Source: Sphingobacterium sp. R2
GTDB lineage: Bacteria; Bacteroidota; Bacteroidia; Sphingobacteriales; Sphingobacteriaceae
NCBI RefSeq assembly: GCF_040760075.1
Contig: NZ_CP142884.1
Location: 868,001 to 932,000 of the forward strand
Direction of reading: 5' to 3'
Length of the DNA stretch: 64,000 nt
The notes under the pieces are model-generated. The model ran no database searches, was not told the DNA's origin, and saw only the letters and a program-made list of their open reading frames with translations. Each line of letters starts with the position of its first letter. Position 1 is the first letter of the stretch. Positions 35,571 through 45,030 of this stretch are shown here, in pieces. The translations under genes and the position numbers were made by a program.

Positions 35571-37412
35571 TTACTGCCATCCCGGAGTCTGCGCCAAGAT
35601 ATAGCCCAAATTTGCGTATTGTTGAATTTGATTTAGTCCGACGGGAGCCAAATAAGATCGATCAGTAAAACTTACCCTATTCCCAAACTTCGGAACGACA
35701 TAATATCCTACCATAGCATCCCCATTAGTACCATTATAGGTAATCGTATTTCCAGCTGCATCCCGCACCTTCAAAACACCTTCATAGGCCTTTGTCAAAC
35801 GATTCGGAAGATCCTTTTTAATATTTACCCAAGGACCTAACGAATAATCGGCACTTCGCGAAAAATTCATATATTCCAATTTCTTCCAGCGACGGATATC
35901 ATTTAATCTCGCATACTCATACACAAACTCCATTCTCCGCTCACGTCTGATTTCCCACATCAAAGGCGACACATCGGAACTACGACTAGGATCGTTCGGT
36001 AATGAATTCAATATTAAAGGTGCAGTTTTCTTCACCCCCTTAGCAATAGCAGTTGCATCCAACGGCCTACTCCGAACAGCGTTTATCGATTTATCTAAAT
36101 CAACTTGGGTAATAGCTGTTCCACCAAAAAACTCAGCTAGAATTTGCCTCGCTTCAATCCAATTCAGCACAACTTCTCCAAGACGCGCAACTGGAGCATC
36201 ATTTGTATTTGTATTGCTGCTCCATTTCGCAGGATAAGTTTTTCCGATATAAGTCAAAGCTTCTCTTGCAGCAAATTTATGACCGTAAGCAAATGTTGAA
36301 GAGGCAGTATTAACTGTATCCATCAATGAAGCTTCAAACCGGGGATCTCTCGTTTTCGCCAAAGACTTCATCGAAAAATCCGAGGCATTTGCGACTACCG
36401 AGTTTTGCCAGACCTTTCCATCATTACAGATAAAAGATTTAAGCAAATCCAAATTCACTCCCTTTTGGCCCTCAGTACCATTACTATAAGACCCTACGGA
36501 GTGAGTCACCTTCAAGGCGTCATTATAGGTTCTAAAGAAAATTACCTCAGGATTGCTTGACAGATCTTCGGACGCAAACAAACTCTTAAAATCACTTCCA
36601 AAAGACCATTTACCACTATTCATAACCACTTCGGATGCTTTGACTGCGAGCGTAAGATACTTCTTTGCTCGATCTTGATCTAAGCCGTGGTATTTTTCCC
36701 ATGATCCCTCAAACAGCATAAGGTTAGAAATAAGTGCCGCTGCTGCATACTTATTTACATAGCCTTTTCCATCGTCCGCACGCATATTATCCAATACATA
36801 TTCGAAATCGGTATACACTTTATCCATCACTTCTCCACGCTTGGTTCGCTCTTTATACATTGTAGCTTGGTCCATCGGATCAACTTCAACATCGAAATAT
36901 GGCACATCACCAAATACAGAAACTAGCCGACTGTATTCATAGCCCCTAAAAAATCGAGCTACTGCAGACCAGTGCTTATACTCCGCTTCAGACAATTTGG
37001 ATTTAGCTTTTGTATCAACCCTATTCAACATCACATTAGCCTTTCTTACCCAGTAAAAGTTCCAGGTTGGCCCAGAATAAGTAGTCAACATATCTGGTGT
37101 CGCACTACTAGATCCTCTACTCGTGGGCACTACCGCCTCAAATCCCCCCTGTGTACCTTCAGATGTAAAATCATCCGCGTAGTTATAGCCCACCAACGGA
37201 GCATAAGCGGTACCAAAAAAAGTATTATAGCCAACAAAATAGTTTAAATAAAAATCATTTGCATACAAACGAACATCTGCTTCATTTCTCCAAAAGTTTT
37301 CATCGATTACTTTAGTTTGATCAGGCCTATCCAAAACATCCTTACTACAGCCGACCCCCAATAACATTGCAGATAGCATGATAGATCCAATTTTTATCTT
37401 ATTTAATTTCAT
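35571..37412 (-). CDS. RagB/SusD-family glycan-binding lipoprotein
   Basis: Surface lipoprotein of 613 residues that caps the adjacent SusC transporter. The signal peptide ends in the lipobox LLGVGC, so Cys22 is expected to be acylated. The N-terminal segment (CSKDVLDRPDQTKVIDENFW), the helical TPR-like part (EAEYKHWSAVARFFRGYEYSRLVS) and the C-terminal MWEIRRERRMEFVYEYARLNDIRRWK are classical RagB/SusD blocks. It follows its SusC partner by 13 bases and precedes a terminator, closing the unit NamZ-SusC-SusD. Position beside NamZ suggests that MurNAc-containing peptidoglycan fragments are bound; this is inferred. Confidence 0.92.
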   Translation of the reverse strand: MKLNKIKIGSIMLSAMLLGVGCSKDVLDRPDQTKVIDENFWRNEADVRLYANDFYLNYFVGYNTFFGTAYAPLVGYNYADDFTSEGTQGGFEAVVPTSRGSSSATPDMLTTYSGPTWNFYWVRKANVMLNRVDTKAKSKLSEAEYKHWSAVARFFRGYEYSRLVSVFGDVPYFDVEVDPMDQATMYKERTKRGEVMDKVYTDFEYVLDNMRADDGKGYVNKYAAAALISNLMLFEGSWEKYHGLDQDRAKKYLTLAVKASEVVMNSGKWSFGSDFKSLFASEDLSSNPEVIFFRTYNDALKVTHSVGSYSNGTEGQKGVNLDLLKSFICNDGKVWQNSVVANASDFSMKSLAKTRDPRFEASLMDTVNTASSTFAYGHKFAAREALTYIGKTYPAKWSSNTNTNDAPVARLGEVVLNWIEARQILAEFFGGTAITQVDLDKSINAVRSRPLDATAIAKGVKKTAPLILNSLPNDPSRSSDVSPLMWEIRRERRMEFVYEYARLNDIRRWKKLEYMNFSRSADYSLGPWVNIKKDLPNRLTKAYEGVLKVRDAAGNTITYNGTNGDAMVGYYVVPKFGNRVSFTDRSYLAPVGLNQIQQYANLGYILAQTPGWQ

Positions 37413-37425
37413 CTGTCAAATTCGT

Positions 37426-40400
37426 TTAAAAGTTTAACTGAACACCAAACGATGCACTCTTAAATGTTGGTGTTCCCACGCCGGTACGTCCACCGTTATA
37501 ATTCGTCTCATTAAAAATCGAGAAACCTTCCACCTCTTCCGGATCAATCGGTAAGCCTCTAAGTTTATCCCAAGTGAAGAAATTCTCCAACGATATATAA
37601 ACACGCAGGTTATTTATCTTAGCTCGCTGTACAATATTTTGAGGAATTGTATACCCTAGAGTTAAGTTCTTAATTCTAAGATATGACATATCTAATAAGT
37701 AGCGGGACTGAACTTGCATATTATTCACATTTGCACTACCACTATTGTTAAATGCAGCAGGATAGAAAGCTCCCTGATTATCTTTAGTCCAGTAATCGTT
37801 GACAAAGCTTGCAGGCATTGCACCGTCTGATGTGTTAAATCCTGGAATCGCCAAGAATCCCGCTCCCCAAACCTTACGTTGTCCCACTCCTTGGAAAAAT
37901 GCCGAAACATCGAATCCTTTCCAATCAGCACCAAATCTAAAACCATACTGATAACGAGGCGTTGAATTACCAATGATCTTCATGTCACCAGGATTATCAA
38001 TAGTACCATCACCATTATCGATCTCACCGTCACCATTCAAATCTTTGAATTTAACATCACCAGGACCAAAATAGAAATTAGTTGAATTTTGGAATCGTGG
38101 CTGGTAAACAGGCTTCTCGCCATTTGGTCCTTCTTTTAATAGATAGACATTATCTGTACTTCCGTAATATTTAGTCATATCGCTATTTGGCTTTACCAAT
38201 TGAGGATCATTTTTTTCATCCAATACAAAATCGCTATATTGGTATAAACGGTCAGTCTCATATCCCCAAATATCACCATAAACCCTACCATTGTAATTTA
38301 CACCTGTAGTACGTAATGAGGTGTAGCCATTGAAGACAGATTTTGAATCATCCAAATTGGCCCTAAAGTTAATACCCAGTCCATTTTCGAATCGATGATT
38401 AAAATCGATTGCTAGCTCGAATCCCTTAGTTGTTAAAGTACCAAAGTTACCCCAGGGCGCTGCAGAACCCAAAGTCAATGTTGTCCCTTCCAAAGGAGCA
38501 AACATGTTTTTCGTTTTCTTTTGATACCAATCAAATGTAAACCCTAATTTATTTTTAAAAAATCTAGCATCTGCTCCAAAATCGAGGGTTTCAAGATCTT
38601 CCCAAGTAACGCTTGGCCAGTTCAATTTTGGTGTACCAACTGAATTCAACAGTGCGCCATTGACAATATAGTTAATCTGACCCGCGTCCATGTTGGAAAC
38701 ATAAAGGTCAGAAGGTACTGTTTGGTTTCCAATAACTCCCCATGAACCTCTAAACTTCAACTGATTTAATGTAGATCTTGACCAGTCCATGAACTTTTCT
38801 TCCGAAACTACCCAACCCGCTGAGAAGGAAGGGAACCAGCGCCATTTCAAATCTTTAGGAAACTTGGATGAACCATCATAACGGATATTTCCTTCAAACA
38901 GATATTTATTCTTATAAGCATAGTTCACGCGCCCAAAATAGCCCAATTGAGATTCCCAGTATTCGCCACCACTTCCAGTAATCTGACCAACAGCCAAATC
39001 AAACTGTGGATTTGTAATATCCAATAAATCAGCTCGCTGCGTCCAGTGATAAGAACCATCATTTGTCACTCTATTGAGACCAAGGATAAATTTAAAGTCA
39101 TGATCATCATTCAAATCAAGTTGATATGTTGTAAATGCATTCACTGTATGTTTGTGTTCATTTTGCGAGCGCATGTAGATATGGTCTTGTGCTGAGCCAT
39201 TAGCTGTATACATATCATTAGAAAGATCATAAGCTAAAGTCGCATCCTCATCTCCCTTATTGACAACAACCCCTTCTTTATTGACATAAACAGGATTTCC
39301 TTGTGCATCAAACCTTTGTTTGGCAGCCACCCAAGAATTGGCAGCGGTATACCTAGTTCCGTTTTTTCGCCAACTATAATCTTCATTGGTAAATGTATAG
39401 TCTACATCTACTTTCCAATTTTTCATAATATTAACTGTAGCACCAGCACTTAAGTTAATATAATTACGAAGCATAGAAGCTTGATTTGCCGCCTCATTTT
39501 CACTCCATGGACTTCTTATTGGATTTCTATTTTCATCATATCCCATTGGATAAAGCGAACTCCAGCGATACATATATAACCACGGATCGGCCGTTGTTGA
39601 ATTTGTTGCATACGGATAGATCTTGTTCCGTTGAGCAAACATAGCCCCGCCTCTAATAGTCAAATATTTATTCAGTTCGGTATTTAGTCTTAGCGCAGCA
39701 TTATACCGTTTAAATTTATCAGAATCCCCTGCCTTTAACATACCACTCTGATTCAACGAACCGAATGAAGCAGTATATTGTGTTTTCTTAACCGTACCAT
39801 TTAAAGACAAATTATGCGTTTGTGTGGGCGCCCATTCCCGCACCATATAGTCATAAGGGTCATAAGTTCTAACACCATATTTTTTCGTTGGTGATCCCGG
39901 ATCAACAAACCAATCTCTACCATAGACAGTTGGATCATCTTTACCTATTGTAGATCCATATTTTTTATCCCACTCAACCGCACGTTCATAACTCTCTTTA
40001 TTTACTTTATAGAAAGCGCCAGTCTCTGTCCCTCCGACTCTTTCTAACGCATCGATGGTATATTTTAAAGCATTAACGCGTCCCATTTCCAATTTTTTAT
40101 ATGGATTTTGGAATGAAAAATTATTGGAATAATTTACCGTAACCTTCTCTGCACTTCCTCCTGTCTTAGTCTTAATCAATACCACACCGAAAGCAGCCTT
40201 TGCACCGTAGATGGATGAAGAGGCAGCATCTTTTAGTACTGTAATAGACTCCACATCGTCAGGATTTACATACTGAATACTTGGAATCTCCACATTATCT
40301 ACCAAGATCAATGGACTACTATTCCCTTGAATTGATGATATTGCACCCCGTATGCGCATAGTAGGATCAGACCCCACCTCTCCACTCGGCACAGTAACAC

Positions 40401-40917
40401 TAAAACCTGGCGTCGTACCTTGAATTGCCCTTCCAACATCGGCAATCGGACGACTCTGTAGGTTTTCCTTCACATTAATCGACGCAACAGCACCAGTTAA
40501 GTTACCTTTTTTCTGCGTACCGTAACCCACCACCACAACTTCATCCAACGCTTGATTATCGTCGGCTAGCGTCACATCAAGCGAACCTGAAGTTACGGTA
40601 ACTTCTTTCGTCACGTATCCAATAGATGAAAAACGCAACTTGCTCCCCACGGCAGCTGTAATTTTAAATTGTCCTTGAGCATCGGTCTTTGTTGACGCAG
40701 TACCGCCAATCAAAAATACACTTACCCCAGAGACTGGACCTTTTCCATCCTTTACAGTACCTTGCACCGTATTTTGAACCGCACCTTTTGCAGAAGAACG
40801 TAGAAGAGCGCTTGTTAAATTACCACTGTTCAACGTACCTTCTTTTTTTGTAAAAGAATAGGATTCAGAAGGAAAACTCAATCCAAGAGCAACAGAAAAT
40901 AGTACAAATTTTCTCAT
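37426..40917 (-). CDS. SusC/RagA-family TonB-dependent outer-membrane transporter (second of the locus)
   Basis: A TonB-dependent channel of 1163 residues. After an export signal it has an extra 40-residue stretch, a CarboxypepD_reg-like domain (QGTVKDGKGPVSGVSVFLIG), a TonB-box region around LDEVVVVGYGTQKKGNLTGA, the plug domain (VDNVEIPSIQYVNPDDVESI, VLKDAASSSIYGAKAAFG) and a 22-strand-type barrel ending in LNF. It imports oligomers, with the SusD lipoprotein as lid. It lies 52 bases after NamZ and 13 bases before SusD and is co-transcribed with them. A peptidoglycan fragment as substrate is inferred from NamZ next to it. Confidence 0.95.
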   Translation of the reverse strand: MRKFVLFSVALGLSFPSESYSFTKKEGTLNSGNLTSALLRSSAKGAVQNTVQGTVKDGKGPVSGVSVFLIGGTASTKTDAQGQFKITAAVGSKLRFSSIGYVTKEVTVTSGSLDVTLADDNQALDEVVVVGYGTQKKGNLTGAVASINVKENLQSRPIADVGRAIQGTTPGFSVTVPSGEVGSDPTMRIRGAISSIQGNSSPLILVDNVEIPSIQYVNPDDVESITVLKDAASSSIYGAKAAFGVVLIKTKTGGSAEKVTVNYSNNFSFQNPYKKLEMGRVNALKYTIDALERVGGTETGAFYKVNKESYERAVEWDKKYGSTIGKDDPTVYGRDWFVDPGSPTKKYGVRTYDPYDYMVREWAPTQTHNLSLNGTVKKTQYTASFGSLNQSGMLKAGDSDKFKRYNAALRLNTELNKYLTIRGGAMFAQRNKIYPYATNSTTADPWLYMYRWSSLYPMGYDENRNPIRSPWSENEAANQASMLRNYINLSAGATVNIMKNWKVDVDYTFTNEDYSWRKNGTRYTAANSWVAAKQRFDAQGNPVYVNKEGVVVNKGDEDATLAYDLSNDMYTANGSAQDHIYMRSQNEHKHTVNAFTTYQLDLNDDHDFKFILGLNRVTNDGSYHWTQRADLLDITNPQFDLAVGQITGSGGEYWESQLGYFGRVNYAYKNKYLFEGNIRYDGSSKFPKDLKWRWFPSFSAGWVVSEEKFMDWSRSTLNQLKFRGSWGVIGNQTVPSDLYVSNMDAGQINYIVNGALLNSVGTPKLNWPSVTWEDLETLDFGADARFFKNKLGFTFDWYQKKTKNMFAPLEGTTLTLGSAAPWGNFGTLTTKGFELAIDFNHRFENGLGINFRANLDDSKSVFNGYTSLRTTGVNYNGRVYGDIWGYETDRLYQYSDFVLDEKNDPQLVKPNSDMTKYYGSTDNVYLLKEGPNGEKPVYQPRFQNSTNFYFGPGDVKFKDLNGDGEIDNGDGTIDNPGDMKIIGNSTPRYQYGFRFGADWKGFDVSAFFQGVGQRKVWGAGFLAIPGFNTSDGAMPASFVNDYWTKDNQGAFYPAAFNNSGSANVNNMQVQSRYLLDMSYLRIKNLTLGYTIPQNIVQRAKINNLRVYISLENFFTWDKLRGLPIDPEEVEGFSIFNETNYNGGRTGVGTPTFKSASFGVQLNF

Positions 40918-40969
40918 TGATTATAGAGTTTTAAAATAAATGATTCTAGTTAATATTTGTTAGTTATTG

Positions 40970-42211
40970 CTATTCAAAATCAGTGTAAAGCAAATACTTT
41001 TTACGCATTTGCTTATACGCCTTTAAGTCATCAGACCACGACGCACGAATCTGTTTCTCGGATTGACCAGCAAGGATCTGCTTGCGTAATTGATCGGTGC
41101 CTGCCAGTTTATCAAAAAATTCAGGCCGTGCAAAAAAAGTGGATTTATCCGGTGTCTTTTGATAAAAATCCAATAGATATTTTAAGGTAAATTTTTGACC
41201 CGCTGGATCTAAAGCCCGTAGGTCTATACCATAATTTGTAGCCCCTTTTCCTTCCACATGCTTCGACATACCATGGCGTTCGCCGGGAGTAAACGTAAAA
41301 GAACCGTATACCGGATTTGTATATCCTAAAACCTGAAAAGGCCAATCTGTACCACGTCCTACCGAAATATCAGTCCCTTCGAAAAGGCACAATGAAAGAT
41401 ATAAACGGACCGACAGTGGATTGGGTAGACTTGGCGAGGGAACCACGGGCAAATCATACATTGTCTTGTGATCCCAGTTTTGCACCTTCACAATCTGTAT
41501 ATCCGCCTGGCGCCCATTCTCCAACCAACGTTCTCCATTGATCATCTGCGCAAGCTCTCCAATAGTCAGACCGTGAATCATCGCTATCTTATGCCAAGAC
41601 ACATCGGATTTAAATTTATCGTCATGCCTTACAGGTCCATCTACTTGATCGCCGTTTGGATTTGGGCGATCTAGAATGATCAGTTTTTTATTATGTTTTG
41701 CACAAAGCTCCATGACACGATGCAATGAAGTGATATAGGTATAAAAACGCGCACCTACATCTTGTAGATCGAAAATCATGACATCAATGGAATTCACAAT
41801 GGAATCCTGCTTTTTATTACCACCATATAATGTAAACAAAGGCAAACCTGTTTTCTGATCCAAATCATTCCCAAACTTCTCGCCACGTTCAACATTACCA
41901 CGGAAACCGTGCTCCGGAGCAAAAGCAAATTTTAAGTCAACTTTGTTCTCCATCAATACATCAACAACATGCCTTTTATTGGAACCAACAATCGAAGTTT
42001 GATTCCCCATAATACCTACCTTCTTACCTTTTAATTGAGGCAGATATAAATCGAGCTGATCCGCTCCTGGCAAAATCACATGTTCTGCCGCCCCCGCTAC
42101 GCGTATCCCATTTGTCGCATTGACCTGAGCAGACTTTAGTGAACTGCCGCAAGAGGTAAAACCGGCAATGGAAATGGCAAAGGCAAGTTTTAATAAGGTA
42201 GTTTTCATCAT
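40970..42211 (-). CDS. namZ: Exo-beta-N-acetylmuramidase NamZ (DUF1343, GH171), lipoprotein
   Basis: DUF1343 proteins include Bacillus subtilis NamZ, which cuts MurNAc from the non-reducing end of peptidoglycan chains. This 413-residue homologue has a lipoprotein signal (GFTSCGSS) that places it in the periplasm or on the surface. Family blocks: KVGIMGNQTSIVG, FAPEHGFRGNVERGE (with the conserved Glu), MIFDLQDVGARFYTYITSLH, ILDRPNPNGDQVDGP and LFEGTDISVGRGTDWPFQ. It heads the unit NamZ-SusC-SusD. Together with the amidase encoded upstream and MurQ downstream it gives the locus its MurNAc signature. The promoter has a box shared with two other units of the locus. Confidence 0.92.
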   Translation of the reverse strand: MMKTTLLKLAFAISIAGFTSCGSSLKSAQVNATNGIRVAGAAEHVILPGADQLDLYLPQLKGKKVGIMGNQTSIVGSNKRHVVDVLMENKVDLKFAFAPEHGFRGNVERGEKFGNDLDQKTGLPLFTLYGGNKKQDSIVNSIDVMIFDLQDVGARFYTYITSLHRVMELCAKHNKKLIILDRPNPNGDQVDGPVRHDDKFKSDVSWHKIAMIHGLTIGELAQMINGERWLENGRQADIQIVKVQNWDHKTMYDLPVVPSPSLPNPLSVRLYLSLCLFEGTDISVGRGTDWPFQVLGYTNPVYGSFTFTPGERHGMSKHVEGKGATNYGIDLRALDPAGQKFTLKYLLDFYQKTPDKSTFFARPEFFDKLAGTDQLRKQILAGQSEKQIRASWSDDLKAYKQMRKKYLLYTDFE

Positions 42212-42639
42212 AAATAGACTTTTAGCTCATGCAGAAATGCAGTTTTATGCATGAATAATTGAAAATCAGGATAAAAGTAAGTAGAAGTTTTCGTTTTTAA
42301 AACAAAACTTGTCATAAAAACGCAAAAGAAAGTAAGTGTTCACTTTTTTATCAAATAACAAATACGCTTAAGCATTATTAAGAAACAATAACTAGAGAGA
42401 TTAACGAAAAATACAAATCACTTATTATCAATAAATTAAGTAGAAACTTACACTAAATGATATTCTTACAAAAACTCAAATAGGAAGGTTAATCATAACA
42501 ATTTTAGTACAATTAACATAATTTAACAACATAGCAAAATACAGCAAAACCGTACATCGTGCATTTTCGGCATAGGTTAGAGATATATTGCAAAGGCAAG
42601 CAATAAAATGATATAAAGGATCTCGCTTGTGGGCTTAAT
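42212..42639. other. Long intergenic regulatory region between the amidase and NamZ genes
   Basis: 428 bases without a gene. The NamZ-proximal end holds the promoter box at 42238-42257, an enclosing inverted repeat (TCATGCA 42227-42233 / TGCATGA 42248-42254) and a further box-like copy at 42311-42324 (CATAAAAACGCA core). The rest is AT-rich with nothing recognised. Confidence 0.45.
42238..42257 (-). promoter_or_regulatory. Locus box at the NamZ promoter
   Basis: On the minus strand TGCATAAAACTGCA (42251-42238) matches the 14-bp box at 12 of 14 positions. It is preceded by TATTCA so that TA stands at the same distance as in the two other promoters. About 27 bases separate it from the NamZ ATG. 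Confidence 0.5.
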
Positions 42640-43287
42640 TTAAGGAAGAGAATTTAATTTTAAATCATTCAGCGCGGACCGCAATTCATTCATGAATTTA
42701 TCGCCCGGATCGTCTTTACCTGTAATATAATTTGGATCTGTCTCTTTCCACCAACTTGTTTTTTTGAAACGCTGATATTCATGGTGGCCCAATACAAATG
42801 CTATCGGGTATTTTTTGCTGAGATAGCGAATTAGTTCTTCATTAGCTTTCAGTTGCGCATGCGTTAGTGGATGTTCGCGGCTGCCGATATTCTCGATACC
42901 GATCGCACAATAGTTGAGTCCTATAGTATGTCGCGCAAAAATAGAATCGGACAAAAATTGGTAAATAGTGCCATCACGATCAATGACGAATTGGGAAGAT
43001 ACATTCAAAGCACTTGCTTTGGTCAGTTCAGGTCTTCCCGGCAGTTTTACCGGATTGAAAGTGTTGAACGTTGCTTTCACACTATTGTTTGCAGTCCAGT
43101 GCACGACAACCATTTTAGGATGAATAATCGGGGCTGACTGGGTCAGACCATGTCTATTTTTCAAATAATCCAGGGAAAGCTGTATTCGTTCCTGATTCCA
43201 AGTAATTGGTTTCTGAATAATCTTGGGAGATTGGGCGAACAACATCGTCGCCAAAAGGCAATTAACAACTAACAGAATAGATTTCAT
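42640..43287 (-). CDS. Secreted N-acetylmuramoyl-L-alanine amidase (Amidase_2/PGRP-like)
   Basis: Zinc amidase that would cut the bond between MurNAc and the stem peptide. The 215 residues start with a signal peptide (MKSILLVVNCLLATMLFAQ). Amidase_2 ligands are visible: His in MVVVHWTANNSVKATFN, His in VLGHHEYQRFKKTSWW and Asp in DPNYITGKDDPGDKF. GLNYCAIGIENIG carries the conserved N-G/E region. It is a single gene with its own promoter (TAGATTTG four bases before the ATG) between the SusD1 terminator and the NamZ regulatory region. Peptide removal would prepare glycan strands for NamZ, which prefers unsubstituted MurNAc in known cases; the link is inferred. Confidence 0.9.
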   Translation of the reverse strand: MKSILLVVNCLLATMLFAQSPKIIQKPITWNQERIQLSLDYLKNRHGLTQSAPIIHPKMVVVHWTANNSVKATFNTFNPVKLPGRPELTKASALNVSSQFVIDRDGTIYQFLSDSIFARHTIGLNYCAIGIENIGSREHPLTHAQLKANEELIRYLSKKYPIAFVLGHHEYQRFKKTSWWKETDPNYITGKDDPGDKFMNELRSALNDLKLNSLP

Positions 43288-43291
43288 TATA

Positions 43292-43299
43292 CAAATCTA
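43292..43299 (-). promoter_or_regulatory. Predicted -7 promoter element of the amidase gene
   Basis: TAGATTTG on the minus strand matches TAnnTTTG exactly and ends four bases before the ATG at 43287, implying a leaderless or nearly leaderless transcript. Confidence 0.45.
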
Positions 43300-43335
43300 A
43301 CAAATTAAAAATTTAGGCCAGTAATTATGCTATTG

Positions 43336-43370
43336 AAAAAGGCCTGAAGGATATACCTTCAAGCCTTAAA
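43336..43370 (-). terminator. Terminator after the first SusCD pair
   Basis: In the minus direction AAGGCTTGAAGG / CCTTCAGGCCTT pairs over 12 positions with one mismatch and is followed by a T run. Confidence 0.78.
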
Positions 43371-43389
43371 ATAATATCAGTAAATACAC

Positions 43390-45027
43390 TTACTTTTTAT
43401 CCCAAAATACGGGTTTAGTGATATATGTTGGCGAACCTGCATCGGGATCGGCCTTTTTCACTTGGTCAAGATTATAGCTGTTTTCGTAAGAAGCTATTGC
43501 AAATCTCCTTGGCCAATCAGTTGGATTAGGAAAAGAATTCGCAAAAACATGACTAGGACGATTGAAACCTTTATAGATACCGATTGTCTCGTTATAATTA
43601 CCAGACGCATCGGTGCAAAAATCCATTCTACGCAAGTCTGCCCATTGCTCTTGCGAATAAGAAAGCGCTATATATTTTTGAATCATAATTTGGCTTAACG
43701 TCAGCTTGGAAGCATCCTGAACAACAGATGTACTCTCCAAGAACTTTGTCAGATCTCCACTAGCCACTCCCATTATTTCCATATGAATTTTAATTCCATC
43801 TTTATACGCCTGGAGAGCCAGAGCAAGCTGTCCTTTTTTGAAACGTATCTCTGCTTCTATAAATTTCATTTCGGCACCAGTTAACAATAAACCTTTTCCT
43901 CCTTTTCGCGTATACCATGTTCCGGTTGACAAAACACGTCCAGTAGAAGCCGCTGTATTGCTTCGTAAGGATACATAAACAGAATCAGCATGGGAAAACT
44001 GATTATTTTTTTCGTTGAAAGTCACTGCTACAGGACCTGTAGCGGGCAAAGAAGATTGCATATCCACTACTTTTGAACGCACCAACACTCCTTTACCATT
44101 ATCCATACTAGGAACCAATAGATCCAAGCGAGGGTCTACCATATTATTCCCTCCTGTAGGAGCACCTGTATAATTATTGGTGATATAGTCGTAATACAGT
44201 TTCGTTATTCTTGCAGTAGTACCGGTATTAGCCCATTGCAGTGCAGCTTTAGAATTATCACTGACATCTTTACCTTCATCCACATACTGATACGTAGTAC
44301 CATCAATACTTGAAGAAGGAGCCTTAGCCAATAAAGACAGAATTTCATCCGGATTATAATTTGCTTTTTTACTATAATGGTTTAAAAAACGTGCCTTTAG
44401 ACCATAGGCCAATTTTATCCACTTTTGTACATCACCACCGTTATAGGTATCGCCTTCTTTCAAAGAGGGTGCATACTGATCTTGTGCTTTACTAAGATCT
44501 AAAATTGCTTCATCAAGTAGTGGCAACACTTTCCCATAGATATATTCTCCGTCATCAAACTTAGGGGTAAGAATATCTTTATTATCAAATTCATCATAAG
44601 GCAAAATTCCATAACAGTCGACCATATATCCAAAGCCCCATGCCTTTATAATCTTACCAACACCCACATAATGATTTGCGCCAACCTTATCGGCGGCATC
44701 AATCATCGGCTGAATATTTACAGCAGTATTGACATACCAAGCTTGCCACGGCCATCCCACGGCGGCATTGGTCAAATTCCATCTTGTCAAATTCCAGTTA
44801 TTGCTATTTGCATTTACCACAGCCAGTTGCTGTGTAATAAAAGAAGCCCTTGTGCCGGCGCTTTCATACCCATCAGCAAATTGAGCCAGTATAGGGGGCA
44901 AACGCTGCACAGCTGTCGGAACAGTCGTATTCGCCGAATTAGGGTTTTCATTTACATCAAGCCATTTGCTACACGAACCCAAAGCGAGTGTTGAGGCTGC
45001 AGCTACTATATAAATAAACTTTTTCAT
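43390..45027 (-). CDS. SusD-like (SusD-like_2 type) outer-membrane lipoprotein
   Basis: A 545-residue surface lipoprotein with lipobox LALGSC. The N-terminal region CSKWLDVNENPNSANTT, followed by a long segment with WNLTRWNLTNAAVGWPWQAWY, is typical of the SusD-like_2 branch (PF12771), which is distant from RagB-type SusD. Near the C-terminus SYSQEQWADLRRMDF corresponds to the conserved (E)xxxxLRRMD block. It lies 3 bases after its SusC partner and is closed by a terminator. In its context it probably binds peptidoglycan or muropeptide fragments, which is inferred from the flanking amidase and NamZ genes. Confidence 0.88.
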   Translation of the reverse strand: MKKFIYIVAAASTLALGSCSKWLDVNENPNSANTTVPTAVQRLPPILAQFADGYESAGTRASFITQQLAVVNANSNNWNLTRWNLTNAAVGWPWQAWYVNTAVNIQPMIDAADKVGANHYVGVGKIIKAWGFGYMVDCYGILPYDEFDNKDILTPKFDDGEYIYGKVLPLLDEAILDLSKAQDQYAPSLKEGDTYNGGDVQKWIKLAYGLKARFLNHYSKKANYNPDEILSLLAKAPSSSIDGTTYQYVDEGKDVSDNSKAALQWANTGTTARITKLYYDYITNNYTGAPTGGNNMVDPRLDLLVPSMDNGKGVLVRSKVVDMQSSLPATGPVAVTFNEKNNQFSHADSVYVSLRSNTAASTGRVLSTGTWYTRKGGKGLLLTGAEMKFIEAEIRFKKGQLALALQAYKDGIKIHMEIMGVASGDLTKFLESTSVVQDASKLTLSQIMIQKYIALSYSQEQWADLRRMDFCTDASGNYNETIGIYKGFNRPSHVFANSFPNPTDWPRRFAIASYENSYNLDQVKKADPDAGSPTYITKPVFWDKK

Positions 45028-45030
45028 TTT

